Shown here: positions 17,775 through 26,682 of the stretch, one piece after another
Position numbering within the stretch: the stretch's first letter is position 1
Layout: each line of letters opens with the position of its first letter
NCBI RefSeq assembly: GCF_006542765.1
Contig: NZ_SKCD01000020.1
Coordinates: 1-64,000, forward strand
Reading direction: 5' to 3'
DNA from: Paenibacillus luteus
Lineage (GTDB): Bacteria; Bacillota; Bacilli; Paenibacillales; Paenibacillaceae
Length of the DNA: 64,000 nt
Translations under genes and position numbers: made by a program
The notes under the pieces: generated by a model
What the model was told of the DNA's origin: nothing
Databases searched by the model: none
The model's input: only the letters and a program-made list of their open reading frames with translations

Positions 17775-17808
17775 AAAACCCTCGACTTGTTCGGGGGTTT
17801 CTTTTTTT
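17775..17808 (+). terminator. Terminator of sdhCAB
   Basis: AAAACCCTCGA pairs with TCGGGGGTTT, then CTTTTTTT. It lies directly after sdhB. Confidence 0.85.
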
Positions 17809-17812
17809 ATTT

Positions 17813-17841
17813 TGTGATATTGATTATTATTATCAATGATA
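17813..17841. promoter_or_regulatory. Fur-box-like palindrome without an adjacent gene
   Basis: TTGATTATTATTATCAA, extended on both sides by TGATA-like blocks, is close to the Fur consensus (GATAATGATTATC type). It sits between the sdhCAB terminator and a 580-base region with no supported protein gene, so its target is not obvious. Confidence 0.45.
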
Positions 17842-18153
17842 GTGGATGGGCATTCCTTTGTCAATTGGGCTTTAAGCGCTAATGATAAAAATGTTTGCTC
17901 GGAGACATGAGATAGGATATGGTTTCTGGCATAGAGATTGAATGAAGCGAATCATAGCATTCAGCATAAATATACCTCTGATCGTACAAATCAAACATGC
18001 AGTAGCGAGGCTATATCGAGGCTATGCTGTACATATGCAATAACAATCCACTGTTGAGTGTGAAGGGATGATGATATCCTGCACGTTTGCAGTAGAATGC
18101 GTCAATAAAGCGCCTGAGAGTATCGACATGGTCATCTATATTGTATGGAATAC

Positions 18154-18387
18154 AACATAGCAGCAGAATCTGGTGAAAAAGCGGCTCCTATCCTGCGTGT
18201 GTACAACATAGCCTGGCTTAGTAGGGAGAATAAGGGGCAAGGTGAAGGTGATCTATGCTGCATAGTATGCAACATAGCAGCAGAATCTGGTGAAGAAGCG
18301 GCTCCTATCCTGCGTGTGTACAACATAACCTGGCTAAGTGGGGGAGAGTGAGGGGGAGGGTGAAGGTAAGGGGGAAGACCATTCAGC
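18154..18387. repeat. Two tandem copies of a 117-bp unit
   Basis: The stretch starting AACATAGCAGCAGAATCTGG at 18154 recurs at 18271 almost unchanged through GCTCCTATCCTGCGTGTGTA, with divergence toward the end. GTACAACATA-like decamers occur twice per unit. It happens to keep frames open on both strands, but no start signals support a gene. It occupies the right part of the 17760-18428 gap. Confidence 0.8.
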
Positions 18388-18395
18388 AAAAGGAG

Positions 18396-18422
18396 AAAAT
18401 AAAAAAACCGCCTCAGCGGTTT
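18396..18422 (-). terminator. Terminator of the HxlR gene
   Basis: On the minus strand AAACCGC-TGAG-GCGGTTT is followed by a T-run, just past the stop codon. Confidence 0.85.
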
Positions 18423-18428
18423 CTCATT

Positions 18429-18746
18429 TTACATCCAGTGTTCGCCCCATTTTTGAATGGACTCGATGACAGGCTCTAGCTCCCGTCCTTTGCCAGTCAA
18501 TTCGTACTCAATACGTACGGGCATCTCAGGGTAAACCTGACGTTTAATAATCGTAATTGATTCCAGTTCTTTCATCCGGTCCGTTAGCATTTTGTCGCTC
18601 ATTTCGGGAATTTGTTCCTTGATCTCTTTGAACCTCTTCGGTCCTCCAAGCAATACCCGAATAATTCTGCCCGTCCACTTTTTACCTAATATGTCGGCTG
18701 CGGCTTCATACTTTGGGCACATTGTCGAATAATCCAACCGTATCAC
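18429..18746 (-). CDS. HxlR-family transcriptional regulator
   Basis: About 105-aa winged-helix regulator. MCPKYEAAADILGKKWTGRI, LGGPKRFKEIKEQIPEMSDK and MLTDRMKELE match the HxlR pattern, including the conserved Cys near the N-terminus that acts as a redox sensor in several relatives (YodB, HypR). The outermost start is GTG 18746. TTG 18737, with GGGGTGA five bases upstream, or ATG 18722 may be the true start. The target is unknown; the next gene leftward-transcribed upstream is a transporter. Confidence 0.88.
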   Translation of the reverse strand: MIRLDYSTMCPKYEAAADILGKKWTGRIIRVLLGGPKRFKEIKEQIPEMSDKMLTDRMKELESITIIKRQVYPEMPVRIEYELTGKGRELEPVIESIQKWGEHWM

Positions 18747-18882
18747 CCCGCTTTTTGTAATCCTATTGTAGCATATGAACGAACTAAAAGTAAGTTCATA
18801 ACAGTGGGAATACGTGTATTTTTTGAAAAATATATATTTACTATATAAAAGTTAGATTCGTTGCGGTTGTTGATTGTAATCG

Positions 18883-19728
18883 CTATAAACGAATGATAAT
18901 CAAACCGGCAAGGGTGCAAGCAAAGGCTGTCCATTGCAAGCCAGTAAGCTTCTCCTTGTAAAAAACAATAGCGCCTGCGGCTACAACAAGGCTGTTCGTT
19001 GCGAAGATCGGCGCAGCCAAATTCGCTTGCCCGGTAGCTAGAGCTACCGCATAAAGCTGCAAGCCGCCGTAGGAGAACAGTCCCGCAATAATGCCGAGCC
19101 TTAGGCCGGTTCGCTGCGCGGACTTCTCAGCCTTGGTTTTGGATGGGTTCAGGAACCAGCCGAGCGAAAGGGCATAGGCAATAAATAAAATCGGGGCGCT
19201 TGGCATGCCGAGTTCTTCGGTTACTTTCAGACCGCCATTGCGAAGGGCGAACATGACAATTGCCACTCCTACAAGAAGGAACCAGCGTTTCTCCGTAATT
19301 GTGAGCGGTTCTTTCCTCTTATGGGCGATAAATACAACAGCAAGCAGGAGGAATGTGATACCGACCGCTTCATATGCGCTGAGAGGTTCCCTGTACCACC
19401 ATGTCGCCAGTGCAATCACTAATATGATATTCATATTGGTAAGCGGAGATGTTAAGCTGGCAGGGCCAAAATGCAAAGCCTTCATAAATAAAGCATTGCC
19501 CCAAGCAGATCCAGCTCCGATAATCATGCCTGCGATCCACACCTTCGGATTGCCAAGCATACCGATTGTTCCCTCAAGCGCTGCATGTACGCCAAAACCA
19601 AGCGTACCGGATGCGTATAATCCAAGGAGGAGAGTTCGTGTTGAACCGCCGCGCATTTGGGATACTTTCATCCACCAGCCGGCCAGTCCGAACAAAAAAG
19701 CGCTGCTGATGGCTGTTATGAGCCACAT
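18883..19728 (-). CDS. EamA/DMT-superfamily transporter
   Basis: 281-aa integral membrane protein with ten predicted helices in two EamA halves (about residues 1-137 and 148-281). The second half ends AFACTLAGLIIIRL, typical of the fold. The family exports or imports small metabolites; the substrate cannot be told. GAGGGGATG precedes the ATG by about nine bases. An HxlR gene follows in the same direction after 136 bases. Confidence 0.85.
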   Translation of the reverse strand: MWLITAISSAFLFGLAGWWMKVSQMRGGSTRTLLLGLYASGTLGFGVHAALEGTIGMLGNPKVWIAGMIIGAGSAWGNALFMKALHFGPASLTSPLTNMNIILVIALATWWYREPLSAYEAVGITFLLLAVVFIAHKRKEPLTITEKRWFLLVGVAIVMFALRNGGLKVTEELGMPSAPILFIAYALSLGWFLNPSKTKAEKSAQRTGLRLGIIAGLFSYGGLQLYAVALATGQANLAAPIFATNSLVVAAGAIVFYKEKLTGLQWTAFACTLAGLIIIRL

Positions 19729-19839
19729 GGATGTTCATCCCCTCAAATTTGTTACACAAATGAAATAGTTCTGTTATCCTCTCATCACATTATTGGGCTA
19801 TTATAATAAACAAGACCCCCTTTTTTAATATATCTTTTG

Positions 19840-19869
19840 GGACCTGCAGCGTGCAGGTCCACTTTTTTT
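19840..19869 (+). terminator. Plus-strand intrinsic terminator-like hairpin
   Basis: GGACCTGCA-GCG-TGCAGGTCC followed by ACTTTTTTT. The T-run is on the plus strand, yet both neighbours are transcribed leftward. It may end an unseen plus-strand RNA, or act as a hairpin for the gene to the right. Confidence 0.55.
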
Positions 19870-19883
19870 GTCCAGATACTCGC

Positions 19884-20693
19884 CTATAACGATATCACTA
19901 CCGGCTGGCGCTTGCGGTAAAACACCCATTGCTTAAAGCCGATCTCCTTCAACCTTTGCTGTACCCGTTCCCAATCATCCCCGACCCGGCTTGGCAGGTG
20001 AGCATCCGAACCGAACGTTACATTTACCCCAAAGAATAAAGCACGCTCCAAAATCGCATCCGAAGGATACCAGCCTCCGACGTATTTGGTACTGCCGGAC
20101 GTATTGATCTCGATCGCAACGCCAGTTTCAGCAATGACCTTAAGCGTTTCGTCAATATCCGAGTCTGCTGGGATATCAGAGAATGCAGGATAGTATCCTT
20201 TCATGGCATCGATATGTCCTAAAATTTCGAACATGCCGCTGCGCGCGGATTGTTTAATTAGCTCGTAGTAGCTTTGCTTCACGCTTACATGCTGTGCTTC
20301 GTCTAATCCCTTCCAGCGGTTACGGTTGAATATGCTGACCCCGCCAACCTGATGGACCGAACCGATCAGATAATCGAACGGAACACCGTCGTAGGCTTTG
20401 CGGTAGCTGTCCAAATGTTCAGGGAAAAAATCGGACTCCATGCCAAGCAGCACTTCGATTTTGCCTGCATATTTTTCCTTCAAGCGAAGCACTTCATTGA
20501 CGTAGTTGGCAAAGTCGCTTCTGGCCATGGCAATTCCCGGAGACGGCTGATCCTCATCGTGATAAAAATAAGGCGAGTGGTCGGATATGCCAATCACCTG
20601 AAGGCCGGCATCAAGCCCGGCAAGTATGTAGTCCTCAATATTTCCGTCGGCATGGCCGCATCTGAGATGATGGGTGTGCAAATCGAATTTCAT
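19884..20693 (-). CDS. PHP-domain phosphatase, histidinol-phosphatase (HisK/HisJ) type
   Basis: 269 aa. PHP metal-binding motifs are in order: HTHHLRCGH at residues 6-14, ISDHSPYF near 36, GMESDF near 84, GSVHQV near 111, GHIDAMKGYY near 159 and FGSDAH near 230. The family dephosphorylates histidinol phosphate in histidine synthesis. No other his genes are near, so a different phosphoester cannot be excluded. AAGGAGA lies upstream of the ATG. Confidence 0.8.
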   Translation of the reverse strand: MKFDLHTHHLRCGHADGNIEDYILAGLDAGLQVIGISDHSPYFYHDEDQPSPGIAMARSDFANYVNEVLRLKEKYAGKIEVLLGMESDFFPEHLDSYRKAYDGVPFDYLIGSVHQVGGVSIFNRNRWKGLDEAQHVSVKQSYYELIKQSARSGMFEILGHIDAMKGYYPAFSDIPADSDIDETLKVIAETGVAIEINTSGSTKYVGGWYPSDAILERALFFGVNVTFGSDAHLPSRVGDDWERVQQRLKEIGFKQWVFYRKRQPVVISL

Positions 20694-20725
20694 CGTAATC
20701 TCTCCTTTTCTCTCTCTAGATTGTC

Positions 20726-21628
20726 TTATTCACTGCTGATGAAGTGATGCTCAGGCATGCCTTTAAGATCGCTTAGAAATTGCTGCAGCGCCGTATTGAT
20801 GTATCGCCCAGATTTATAGACAACACCCACCGGATGGCTAGTTTCCAATTCGTTTACTTTGATCATTTTCAGTGTGCCCATTCGAAGCTCGTTAGCGATA
20901 GAAAGCTTGGACACGACGGCGGCGCCCAAATTGATTTCGACCATGCGTTTGACTTCCTCGCTGCTGGATACCTCCATCACAATATTCGGCTGTATATTGT
21001 ACTTACGGAATATTTTATCGACGAACTTGCGTCCAAGCGTATCGGGAGCGAGCATGATCATTGGGATGTCCTTGAGCGTATCGACGGTTGTATGCGTAAG
21101 CCGGCTCATATGGTGAGAAGGCGGGACAACAAGCTCGAACGTATCGTAGTAAAGAACAGAGGAGGTGACATTCGGGTTTTTTTCAGTTAGGTAGGTAATG
21201 CCGATATCGACCGATCCATTCTCAACGCTGGCCATGACTTGGGATGAGGGCATGGAATGTATCGTTGTTTTGATTAATGGAAATTGGTTTTGAAAATAAG
21301 ACATGACGCGGGGCAAAATTTGAATGGCGATGGAGGATGTTGTGCCAAGCAATATATGACCTTGCGGTGTTAGGTTCAAATCGGACAGCTTATGCTTTAA
21401 TTCCTCAACAATGTTAAGGATTTGCTCTGCGTGCTCCAGAAAAACTTGTCCGTGGTCGGTTAAAGTGACTGGTTGATTACGATCGATAAGGACCGTCTTG
21501 AACTCATCCTCCAGACTTTTGATTTGTGCCGATACAGCAGGCTGGGTCAGGTTGAGAAGCTCGCCGGCTTTTCGGAAACTCATCGTCTTGGATATCGTTT
21601 GGAGTGTTTCAAGCTGGCTGATGTTCAC
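20726..21628 (-). CDS. LysR-family transcriptional regulator
   Basis: 300 aa. Helix-turn-helix at residues 18-37 (RKAGELLNLTQPAVSAQIKS) and a LysR effector domain from about residue 88, with GHILLGTTSSIA at its start. Of the CysL/CbbR type by general appearance; target unknown. It lies 33 bases upstream of the PHP gene in the same direction and has its own promoter. Confidence 0.88.
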   Translation of the reverse strand: MNISQLETLQTISKTMSFRKAGELLNLTQPAVSAQIKSLEDEFKTVLIDRNQPVTLTDHGQVFLEHAEQILNIVEELKHKLSDLNLTPQGHILLGTTSSIAIQILPRVMSYFQNQFPLIKTTIHSMPSSQVMASVENGSVDIGITYLTEKNPNVTSSVLYYDTFELVVPPSHHMSRLTHTTVDTLKDIPMIMLAPDTLGRKFVDKIFRKYNIQPNIVMEVSSSEEVKRMVEINLGAAVVSKLSIANELRMGTLKMIKVNELETSHPVGVVYKSGRYINTALQQFLSDLKGMPEHHFISSE

Positions 21629-21676
21629 GTCAATCCCCCTCTCAAAGATACATAATGCTCAAATGCTTATGATACT

Positions 21677-21705
21677 ATTATAATGGATAGCCCTTGGTTC
21701 AGCAA
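21677..21705 (-). promoter_or_regulatory. Promoter of the LysR gene
   Basis: Minus-strand TTGCTG (21700-21705), 17-base spacer, TATAAT (21677-21682). Confidence 0.65.
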
Positions 21706-21753
21706 AAAAAGGGCCGCCTCCGCTTTAGGCATGATGCCAAGCAGGTGCAGCCC
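21704..21753 (-). terminator. Probable terminator of corA
   Basis: An imperfect GC-rich stem (minus strand GGGCTGC...GGCGGCCC) followed by seven T. Its T-run overlaps the -35 of the next gene. Confidence 0.55.
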
Positions 21754-21778
21754 TACAAGCGCTATTCGGAGCAGGCAG

Positions 21779-22714
21779 CTACAGCCATTCCTTCTTGCGG
21801 AAAATAATGAACATGCTTATGCCGAGCAGCAGCATGATGCCGAGCAAAATATAAGACCCCAGCCGCAGATGCAAGCCTGGAATAAAGTCGAAGTTCATCC
21901 CATAGATGCCGGTAATAAAGGTGAGCGGCATAAAAATCGTCGTAATTGCGGTAAACACGCGCATGATTTCATTCGCACGGTTGGATACGCTGGATTGGTA
22001 GGCCTCGCGCAAGTTGCCCATCAGATCGCGGTACGTATCGAAGGACTCGGCGATTTTCAAAGCATTTTCGTAAATATCGCTGAAATATTTTTGGAGCTGA
22101 TCGTCGATCAGCTTTAAATCCTTTTTATTAAGCGTTGCAATGACATCGCGCTGCGGGCCGAGCACTTTCTTGAGCCAGAGAATTTCCCCGCGCAAACCGA
22201 TAATTTCATTCAAATGTGACTTCTTGGTGTGCATCAATATGTCCTCTTCAAGCGCTTCAATACGGTTGTCGATTCGGTCACCGACGAGGAAGTAATTATC
22301 CACGACGATGTCGACGAGGTGATAAAGGAAATAATCGGGACGGCTGACTTCCTGTTCCCACAGAACGGGCTTGAGGGAGCGCAGCTCGTTAATTTTTTGC
22401 TTTGTAACGGTTATAATAAAGTGGCGGCCGAGAAAAATGTTCAGCGCCCTGAGAAAAATCTCTTCATCATCGAAGCGGATGCTGTTAATAACGATAAAAT
22501 AATGGCTTTCATAAATTTCAATCTTTGGTCGCTGCTCCTCTTCGCTAAGGCAATCCTCAACAGCTAAGTCATGCATGCTGAACAGCGGTTGCAGTACCGC
22601 TAGGTCCTCGACATCGGCATCTATCCAGTAGAAACCTTCTTTCGACGGGACAAGCGTTTCATTAATATCATCAATTGTAGTAAAAATTCCATTGCTAACG
22701 AGACGTATTTTCAT
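21779..22714 (-). CDS. corA: CorA-family magnesium/divalent cation transporter
   Basis: 311 aa. A long soluble alpha/beta and helical N-terminal domain is followed by two C-terminal helices. The diagnostic YGMNF motif ends the first helix (FITGIYGMNF), and the protein ends with a basic tail (FRKKEWL). It forms a pentameric Mg2+ channel in the membrane. AAGGAG precedes ATG 22714. A hairpin (CTGCCGGC...GCCGGCAG, 22749-22777) lies upstream of its start; I see no riboswitch. Confidence 0.92.
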   Translation of the reverse strand: MKIRLVSNGIFTTIDDINETLVPSKEGFYWIDADVEDLAVLQPLFSMHDLAVEDCLSEEEQRPKIEIYESHYFIVINSIRFDDEEIFLRALNIFLGRHFIITVTKQKINELRSLKPVLWEQEVSRPDYFLYHLVDIVVDNYFLVGDRIDNRIEALEEDILMHTKKSHLNEIIGLRGEILWLKKVLGPQRDVIATLNKKDLKLIDDQLQKYFSDIYENALKIAESFDTYRDLMGNLREAYQSSVSNRANEIMRVFTAITTIFMPLTFITGIYGMNFDFIPGLHLRLGSYILLGIMLLLGISMFIIFRKKEWL

Positions 22715-22953
22715 CCGGAGTCACTCCTTAATTTCAATTAGAGGAAACTGCCGGCTGAATTGGACTTGGCCGGCAGTAACCGTATTCGACTGTTTTCAGG
22801 CTTAGGTCTGTCGCCTTCCATGTCCGTTTGCACCCCTTATTCGTGGAATTTGTCGTCATAATTCTTGTCTAGTATACTCCTGCACCAGCTTTACATTCAA
22901 GCAAAAAAACTGCGAATTATCGGCTATTTCTTTAGCTTATGCAAATGAACTTC

Positions 22954-22982
22954 TTGACGCGCTTGACAGAATGCATTAAAGT
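22954..22982 (+). promoter_or_regulatory. Promoter of the met operon
   Basis: TTGACG (22954-22959), 17 bases, TAAAGT (22977-22982). It lies about 40 bases before the SAM riboswitch. Confidence 0.6.
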
Positions 22983-23022
22983 GGAATTGAAATGTAACCG
23001 CGAAAAATTGAATAGACTACTT

Positions 23023-23130
23023 TCTTATCAAGAGCAGGCGGAGGGACTAGCCCGATGAAGCCCGGCAACCGGCGTATTATACGCACGGTGCTAATTCTTG
23101 CGGAGACATTTATGTTTCTGAGAGATGAGA
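23023..23130 (+). ncRNA. SAM-I riboswitch (S-box)
   Basis: P1 forms between TCTTATC (23023-23029) and GATGAGA (23124-23130). The core has AGCAGGCGGAGGGACTAGCCC, GATGAAGCCCGGCAACC and a GGTGCTAATTC block, all S-box signatures. Family knowledge: SAM binding ends transcription, so the methionine genes are on when SAM is low. Confidence 0.97.
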
Positions 23131-23159
23131 GAGGCGGATGGCTTATTTACTGAGCATAC

Positions 23160-23190
23160 GACCTTTTCTCACAGCAGAAAGGGTCTTTTT
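23160..23190 (+). terminator. SAM riboswitch terminator
   Basis: GACCTTTTCT pairs with AGAAAGGGTC, followed by TTTTT, between the aptamer and metA. Confidence 0.9.
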
Positions 23191-23231
23191 CATGTTCAAG
23201 CGGTCATACTGCCTAAAGAGGAGTGAAAATC

Positions 23232-24149
23232 ATGCCAATTAAAGTACCCGACAACCTTCCGGCCAAAGAAATTTTAAATCACGAGAACATTTTCGTCATG
23301 GATGAGAGCGTCGCTTATCAGCAGGATATCCGGCCGCTCCGCATTGCGATTCTTAATTTAATGCCTACAAAGGAAACCACAGAGACGCAGCTGCTTAGGC
23401 TGATTGGGAACACGCCGCTGCAAGTTGAGGTTGTATTGCTGCATCCTAGAACGCATACGTCCAAAAATACATCGGCCGACCATTTGGAATCCTTTTACAA
23501 AACGTTCGATGAAATTTCGCATGAGTATTATGACGGGCTCATTATTACGGGCGCCCCGGTTGAGCATATGCCGTTTGATCAGGTCAACTATTGGGAAGAG
23601 CTCAAGGAAATCATGGACTGGAGCACAAGGCGCGTAACCTCAACCTTCCATATCTGTTGGGCAGCGCAAGCTGGCCTATACCACCACTACAATGTTCCTA
23701 AATATAATTTGGATGACAAAATGTTTGGGGTTTATCCTCATACGATCGAGAAGCGCAACGTGAACTTGCTGCGCGGCTTCGATGAAATGTTTTTTGTACC
23801 GCAGTCACGTCACACGGAAGTGCGACGTGAGGATATTGAAACGGTTGAGGAGCTGGATATTTTATCAGAGTCTTCGGATTCAGGCGTGTACATTGTTGCA
23901 TCAAAGGATGGTCGGCAGATCTTTGTCACCGGCCATTCCGAGTATGACCCAACCTCGCTAAAGTACGAATATGACCGCGACCGGGCTAAAGGGCTTGAAA
24001 TCGCAGTGCCAAAAAACTATTTTCCAGGCGATAACCCGGCTGGCGCACCGCTGTCCACTTGGCGTGCCCATGCGAATTTGCTGTTTTCGAATTGGCTTAA
24101 CTACTACGTATATCAACAAACGCCGTTTGATTTGGGCGCAGGCATCTAA
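23232..24149 (+). CDS. metA: Homoserine O-acetyltransferase (MetA type)
   Basis: 305 aa. It activates homoserine by acylation, the first committed step of methionine synthesis. Cys142 in HICWAAQAG is the catalytic nucleophile, and the GHSEYD segment carries the His/Glu of the active site. Residue 111 in GAPVEHMPF is Glu. In this family Glu111 favours acetyl-CoA and Gly favours succinyl-CoA, so acetyl transfer is expected despite the old succinyltransferase name. ATG 23232 follows GAGGAG by eight bases; GTG 23223 is less likely. Under the SAM riboswitch. Confidence 0.93.
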   Translation: MPIKVPDNLPAKEILNHENIFVMDESVAYQQDIRPLRIAILNLMPTKETTETQLLRLIGNTPLQVEVVLLHPRTHTSKNTSADHLESFYKTFDEISHEYYDGLIITGAPVEHMPFDQVNYWEELKEIMDWSTRRVTSTFHICWAAQAGLYHHYNVPKYNLDDKMFGVYPHTIEKRNVNLLRGFDEMFFVPQSRHTEVRREDIETVEELDILSESSDSGVYIVASKDGRQIFVTGHSEYDPTSLKYEYDRDRAKGLEIAVPKNYFPGDNPAGAPLSTWRAHANLLFSNWLNYYVYQQTPFDLGAGI

Positions 24150-24176
24150 CCATAGACGAGGGAGTGCGATTTAACC

Positions 24177-25340
24177 ATGAAAATTGAAAGCCATTTAGCT
24201 CAAATCGGATCTATTAAAGAGCCTGTAACCGGGGCAGTAAGTTTTCCAATATATCAAGCTACCGCATTCCGCCATCCCAAGCTTGGAGAGAGCACGGGAT
24301 TTGACTATGCGCGTACAAAAAGTCCGACAAGAGCTGTACTTGAAGAGGCGGCAGCCCAATTGGAGGCTGGCGATGCAGCGTTTGCCTGTAGCTCCGGCAT
24401 GGCAGCCCTGCAAACGATTTTCGCTCTGTTTAGCCAAGGCGATCATTTGATTGTGTCGCTTGACCTATATGGAGGCACTTATCGTTTGTTGGAGCGGATC
24501 ATGTCCAGATTTGGCGTTACGGCTTCTTATGTAGATACCAATGACATTGATGCCATGTCCACATTATGGACACCTAATACCAAGGCGGTACTTATCGAAA
24601 CGCCAACCAACCCACTTATGATGATTACCGATATCGAACGGGTAGCGGCATGGGCAAAATCAAAAGGCTTGCTAACGATTGTTGACAATACGCTTCTGAC
24701 GCCATTTTTCCAGCGTCCTATCGAGCTTGGAGCAGATATCATCATTCATAGCGCCACTAAATATTTGGGTGGTCACAATGATGTGCTGGCAGGTTTGATC
24801 GTAACTAAAGGCAAAGAATTGTCTGACGAAATGGCGTTTCTGCACAACTCGATCGGAGCGGTGCTAGGACCTCAGGATTCATGGCTACTTATGAGAGGGA
24901 TGAAAACACTGGCTCTGCGCATGGAGCGTCATCAGCATAACGCTACTGCGATTGCTACTTATTTGCTGGAGCACCCAGCTGTCGAGGATGTTTATTACCC
25001 AGCGCTTCCGCATCATCCGGGCCATGATATCCAAAGCAAGCAGTCGTCCGGCAATACGGGCATTTTCTCCTTCCGTTTGAAGGACTCACGTTATGTAGAG
25101 CCTATTCTACGCCATATTAAGCTTATCGCTTTCGCAGAGAGCCTAGGCGGCGTGGAATCCTTGATGACTTACCCGGCTGTCCAAACTCATGCGGACATTC
25201 CGATTGAAATCCGTCAGGCGATTGGCGTAGATGACCGCTTGCTTCGTTTCTCTGTCGGCATCGAGCATGCCGACGATTTAATTCATGATTTGGCGCAAGC
25301 GCTGGAAGCAGCCAAACAAGAGATTGGGGAGGTACTGTAA
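24177..25340 (+). CDS. metI: Cystathionine gamma-synthase / O-acetylhomoserine thiolyase (MetI type)
   Basis: 387-aa PLP enzyme of the Cys/Met metabolism family. It joins activated homoserine with cysteine (or sulfide). The PLP lysine is in HSATKYLGGH, the cofactor aspartate in IVDNTLLTP, and the phosphate site in SSGMAAL. It is about half identical by eye to the next gene, a paralogous pair that matches B. subtilis metI-metC. It lies 27 bases after metA. Confidence 0.85.
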   Translation: MKIESHLAQIGSIKEPVTGAVSFPIYQATAFRHPKLGESTGFDYARTKSPTRAVLEEAAAQLEAGDAAFACSSGMAALQTIFALFSQGDHLIVSLDLYGGTYRLLERIMSRFGVTASYVDTNDIDAMSTLWTPNTKAVLIETPTNPLMMITDIERVAAWAKSKGLLTIVDNTLLTPFFQRPIELGADIIIHSATKYLGGHNDVLAGLIVTKGKELSDEMAFLHNSIGAVLGPQDSWLLMRGMKTLALRMERHQHNATAIATYLLEHPAVEDVYYPALPHHPGHDIQSKQSSGNTGIFSFRLKDSRYVEPILRHIKLIAFAESLGGVESLMTYPAVQTHADIPIEIRQAIGVDDRLLRFSVGIEHADDLIHDLAQALEAAKQEIGEVL

Positions 25341-25343
25341 ACG

Positions 25344-26516
25344 ATGGGTCACGATAACGACAAAATTGCTCCGCAAGATCGCCGCTTTGCGACTAAACTG
25401 ATTCACTTTGGTGCTGAAATCGATGAACATACAGGCGCTTCAAGCGTTCCAATATACCAGGCTTCAACGTTCCATCACCATGATATTTTTAATCCGCCGC
25501 AATATGATTACAGCCGCTCTGGCAACCCTACTCGCCAAGCGCTGGAGGATTATATTGCACTTCTTGAAGGAGGATCACGAGGCTTCGCATTTGCATCAGG
25601 CATGGCTGCCATATCCACGACGTTTCTGCTGCTGTCCGCTGGGGAGCATGTCATCGTAACCGAGGATGTGTATGGCGGAACCTATCGTTTGCTGACTTCG
25701 ATTCTAGATCGTCTTGGCATTGAGTCCACATTTGTGGACATGACTGATTTTGAAGCGGTCAAAGCGGCGCTTAAGCCGAATACGAAGGCTGTATTTATGG
25801 AAACACCTTCAAACCCGACACTTAAAATCACCAACATAGCGGAAACCACTGCTTGGGCGAAAGAGCATGATTTGCTCACTTTGCTCGATAACACGTTCAT
25901 GACGCCATATCACCAGCGTCCGATCGAGCATGGCGTAGATATCGTACTGCATAGCGCAACGAAGTTCCTTGGCGGACATAGCGACGTACTTGCAGGGCTT
26001 GCGGTAACAGCCGATGAAGGGCTTGGCAAGCGGCTGAAGCAGCTTCAGAACGGAATGGGCACTGTGCTTAGCGCGCAGGAGTCGTGGCTGCTGATGCGTG
26101 GAATGAAGACGCTCAAGGCGCGTATGGAGTATAGTGAACACAGCGCTCGCAGACTTGCGGAGTGGCTGTCGGAGCACAAGGAAGTTACAGCTGTATATTA
26201 TCCTGGTTTGGAGAATCATCCAGGCCGTGCTATCCACGAGAAACAGTCGCTTGGTTACGGTGCTGTCGTGTCTTTTGATGTGGGCAGCGGAGAGCGTGCT
26301 AAGTCTTTGCTTAGCAAGGTTCAGATTCCACTCGTAGCGGTTAGCTTGGGTGCAGTGGAGAGCATACTCTCGTACCCGGCCATGATGTCACATGCCGCTA
26401 TGCCGAGAGAAGTGCGTCATGCCCGCGGCATCACTGACGGGCTGGTACGTTACTCAGTTGGGCTTGAAGATATTGAGGATTTGCTTGAGGATCTGGATCA
26501 GGCGCTTCGCGGCTAA
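25344..26516 (+). CDS. metC: Cystathionine beta-lyase (MetC type)
   Basis: 390-aa PLP enzyme splitting cystathionine to homocysteine, pyruvate and ammonia. Family landmarks are YSRSGNPTR, ASGMAAI, TEDVYGGTYR, LLDNTFMTP and the PLP lysine in HSATKFLGGHSD. The stop of metI is 3 bases before this ATG; GGAGG lies inside the metI end. Assignment of lyase versus synthase within the pair is by order and similarity to the Bacillus operon. Confidence 0.85.
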   Translation: MGHDNDKIAPQDRRFATKLIHFGAEIDEHTGASSVPIYQASTFHHHDIFNPPQYDYSRSGNPTRQALEDYIALLEGGSRGFAFASGMAAISTTFLLLSAGEHVIVTEDVYGGTYRLLTSILDRLGIESTFVDMTDFEAVKAALKPNTKAVFMETPSNPTLKITNIAETTAWAKEHDLLTLLDNTFMTPYHQRPIEHGVDIVLHSATKFLGGHSDVLAGLAVTADEGLGKRLKQLQNGMGTVLSAQESWLLMRGMKTLKARMEYSEHSARRLAEWLSEHKEVTAVYYPGLENHPGRAIHEKQSLGYGAVVSFDVGSGERAKSLLSKVQIPLVAVSLGAVESILSYPAMMSHAAMPREVRHARGITDGLVRYSVGLEDIEDLLEDLDQALRG

Positions 26517-26533
26517 TTAGGACAAAATGAAAG

Positions 26534-26574
26534 AAAAACACGGGTGGTCTTGCAGACACGCCGTGTTTTTCCTT
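26534..26574 (+). terminator. Terminator of metA-metI-metC
   Basis: AAAAACACGG pairs with CCGTGTTTTT, followed by CC and T-rich bases. Confidence 0.85.
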
Positions 26575-26682
26575 ATTACAGGCCGAGAGGGCAGCATATG
26601 GCAAGTGACTTAGGCTGCTCATTTATGTTAGGATAAAGTCATTGAATGTTTACCTAGAATGGAACTAAGGAGGTCTTGCGGA

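Noticed and set aside
18145-18351. 68-aa frame over the 117-bp repeats (and minus-strand counterpart)
   Set aside because: The protein repeat simply mirrors the DNA duplication; both strands are open and no start signals exist.
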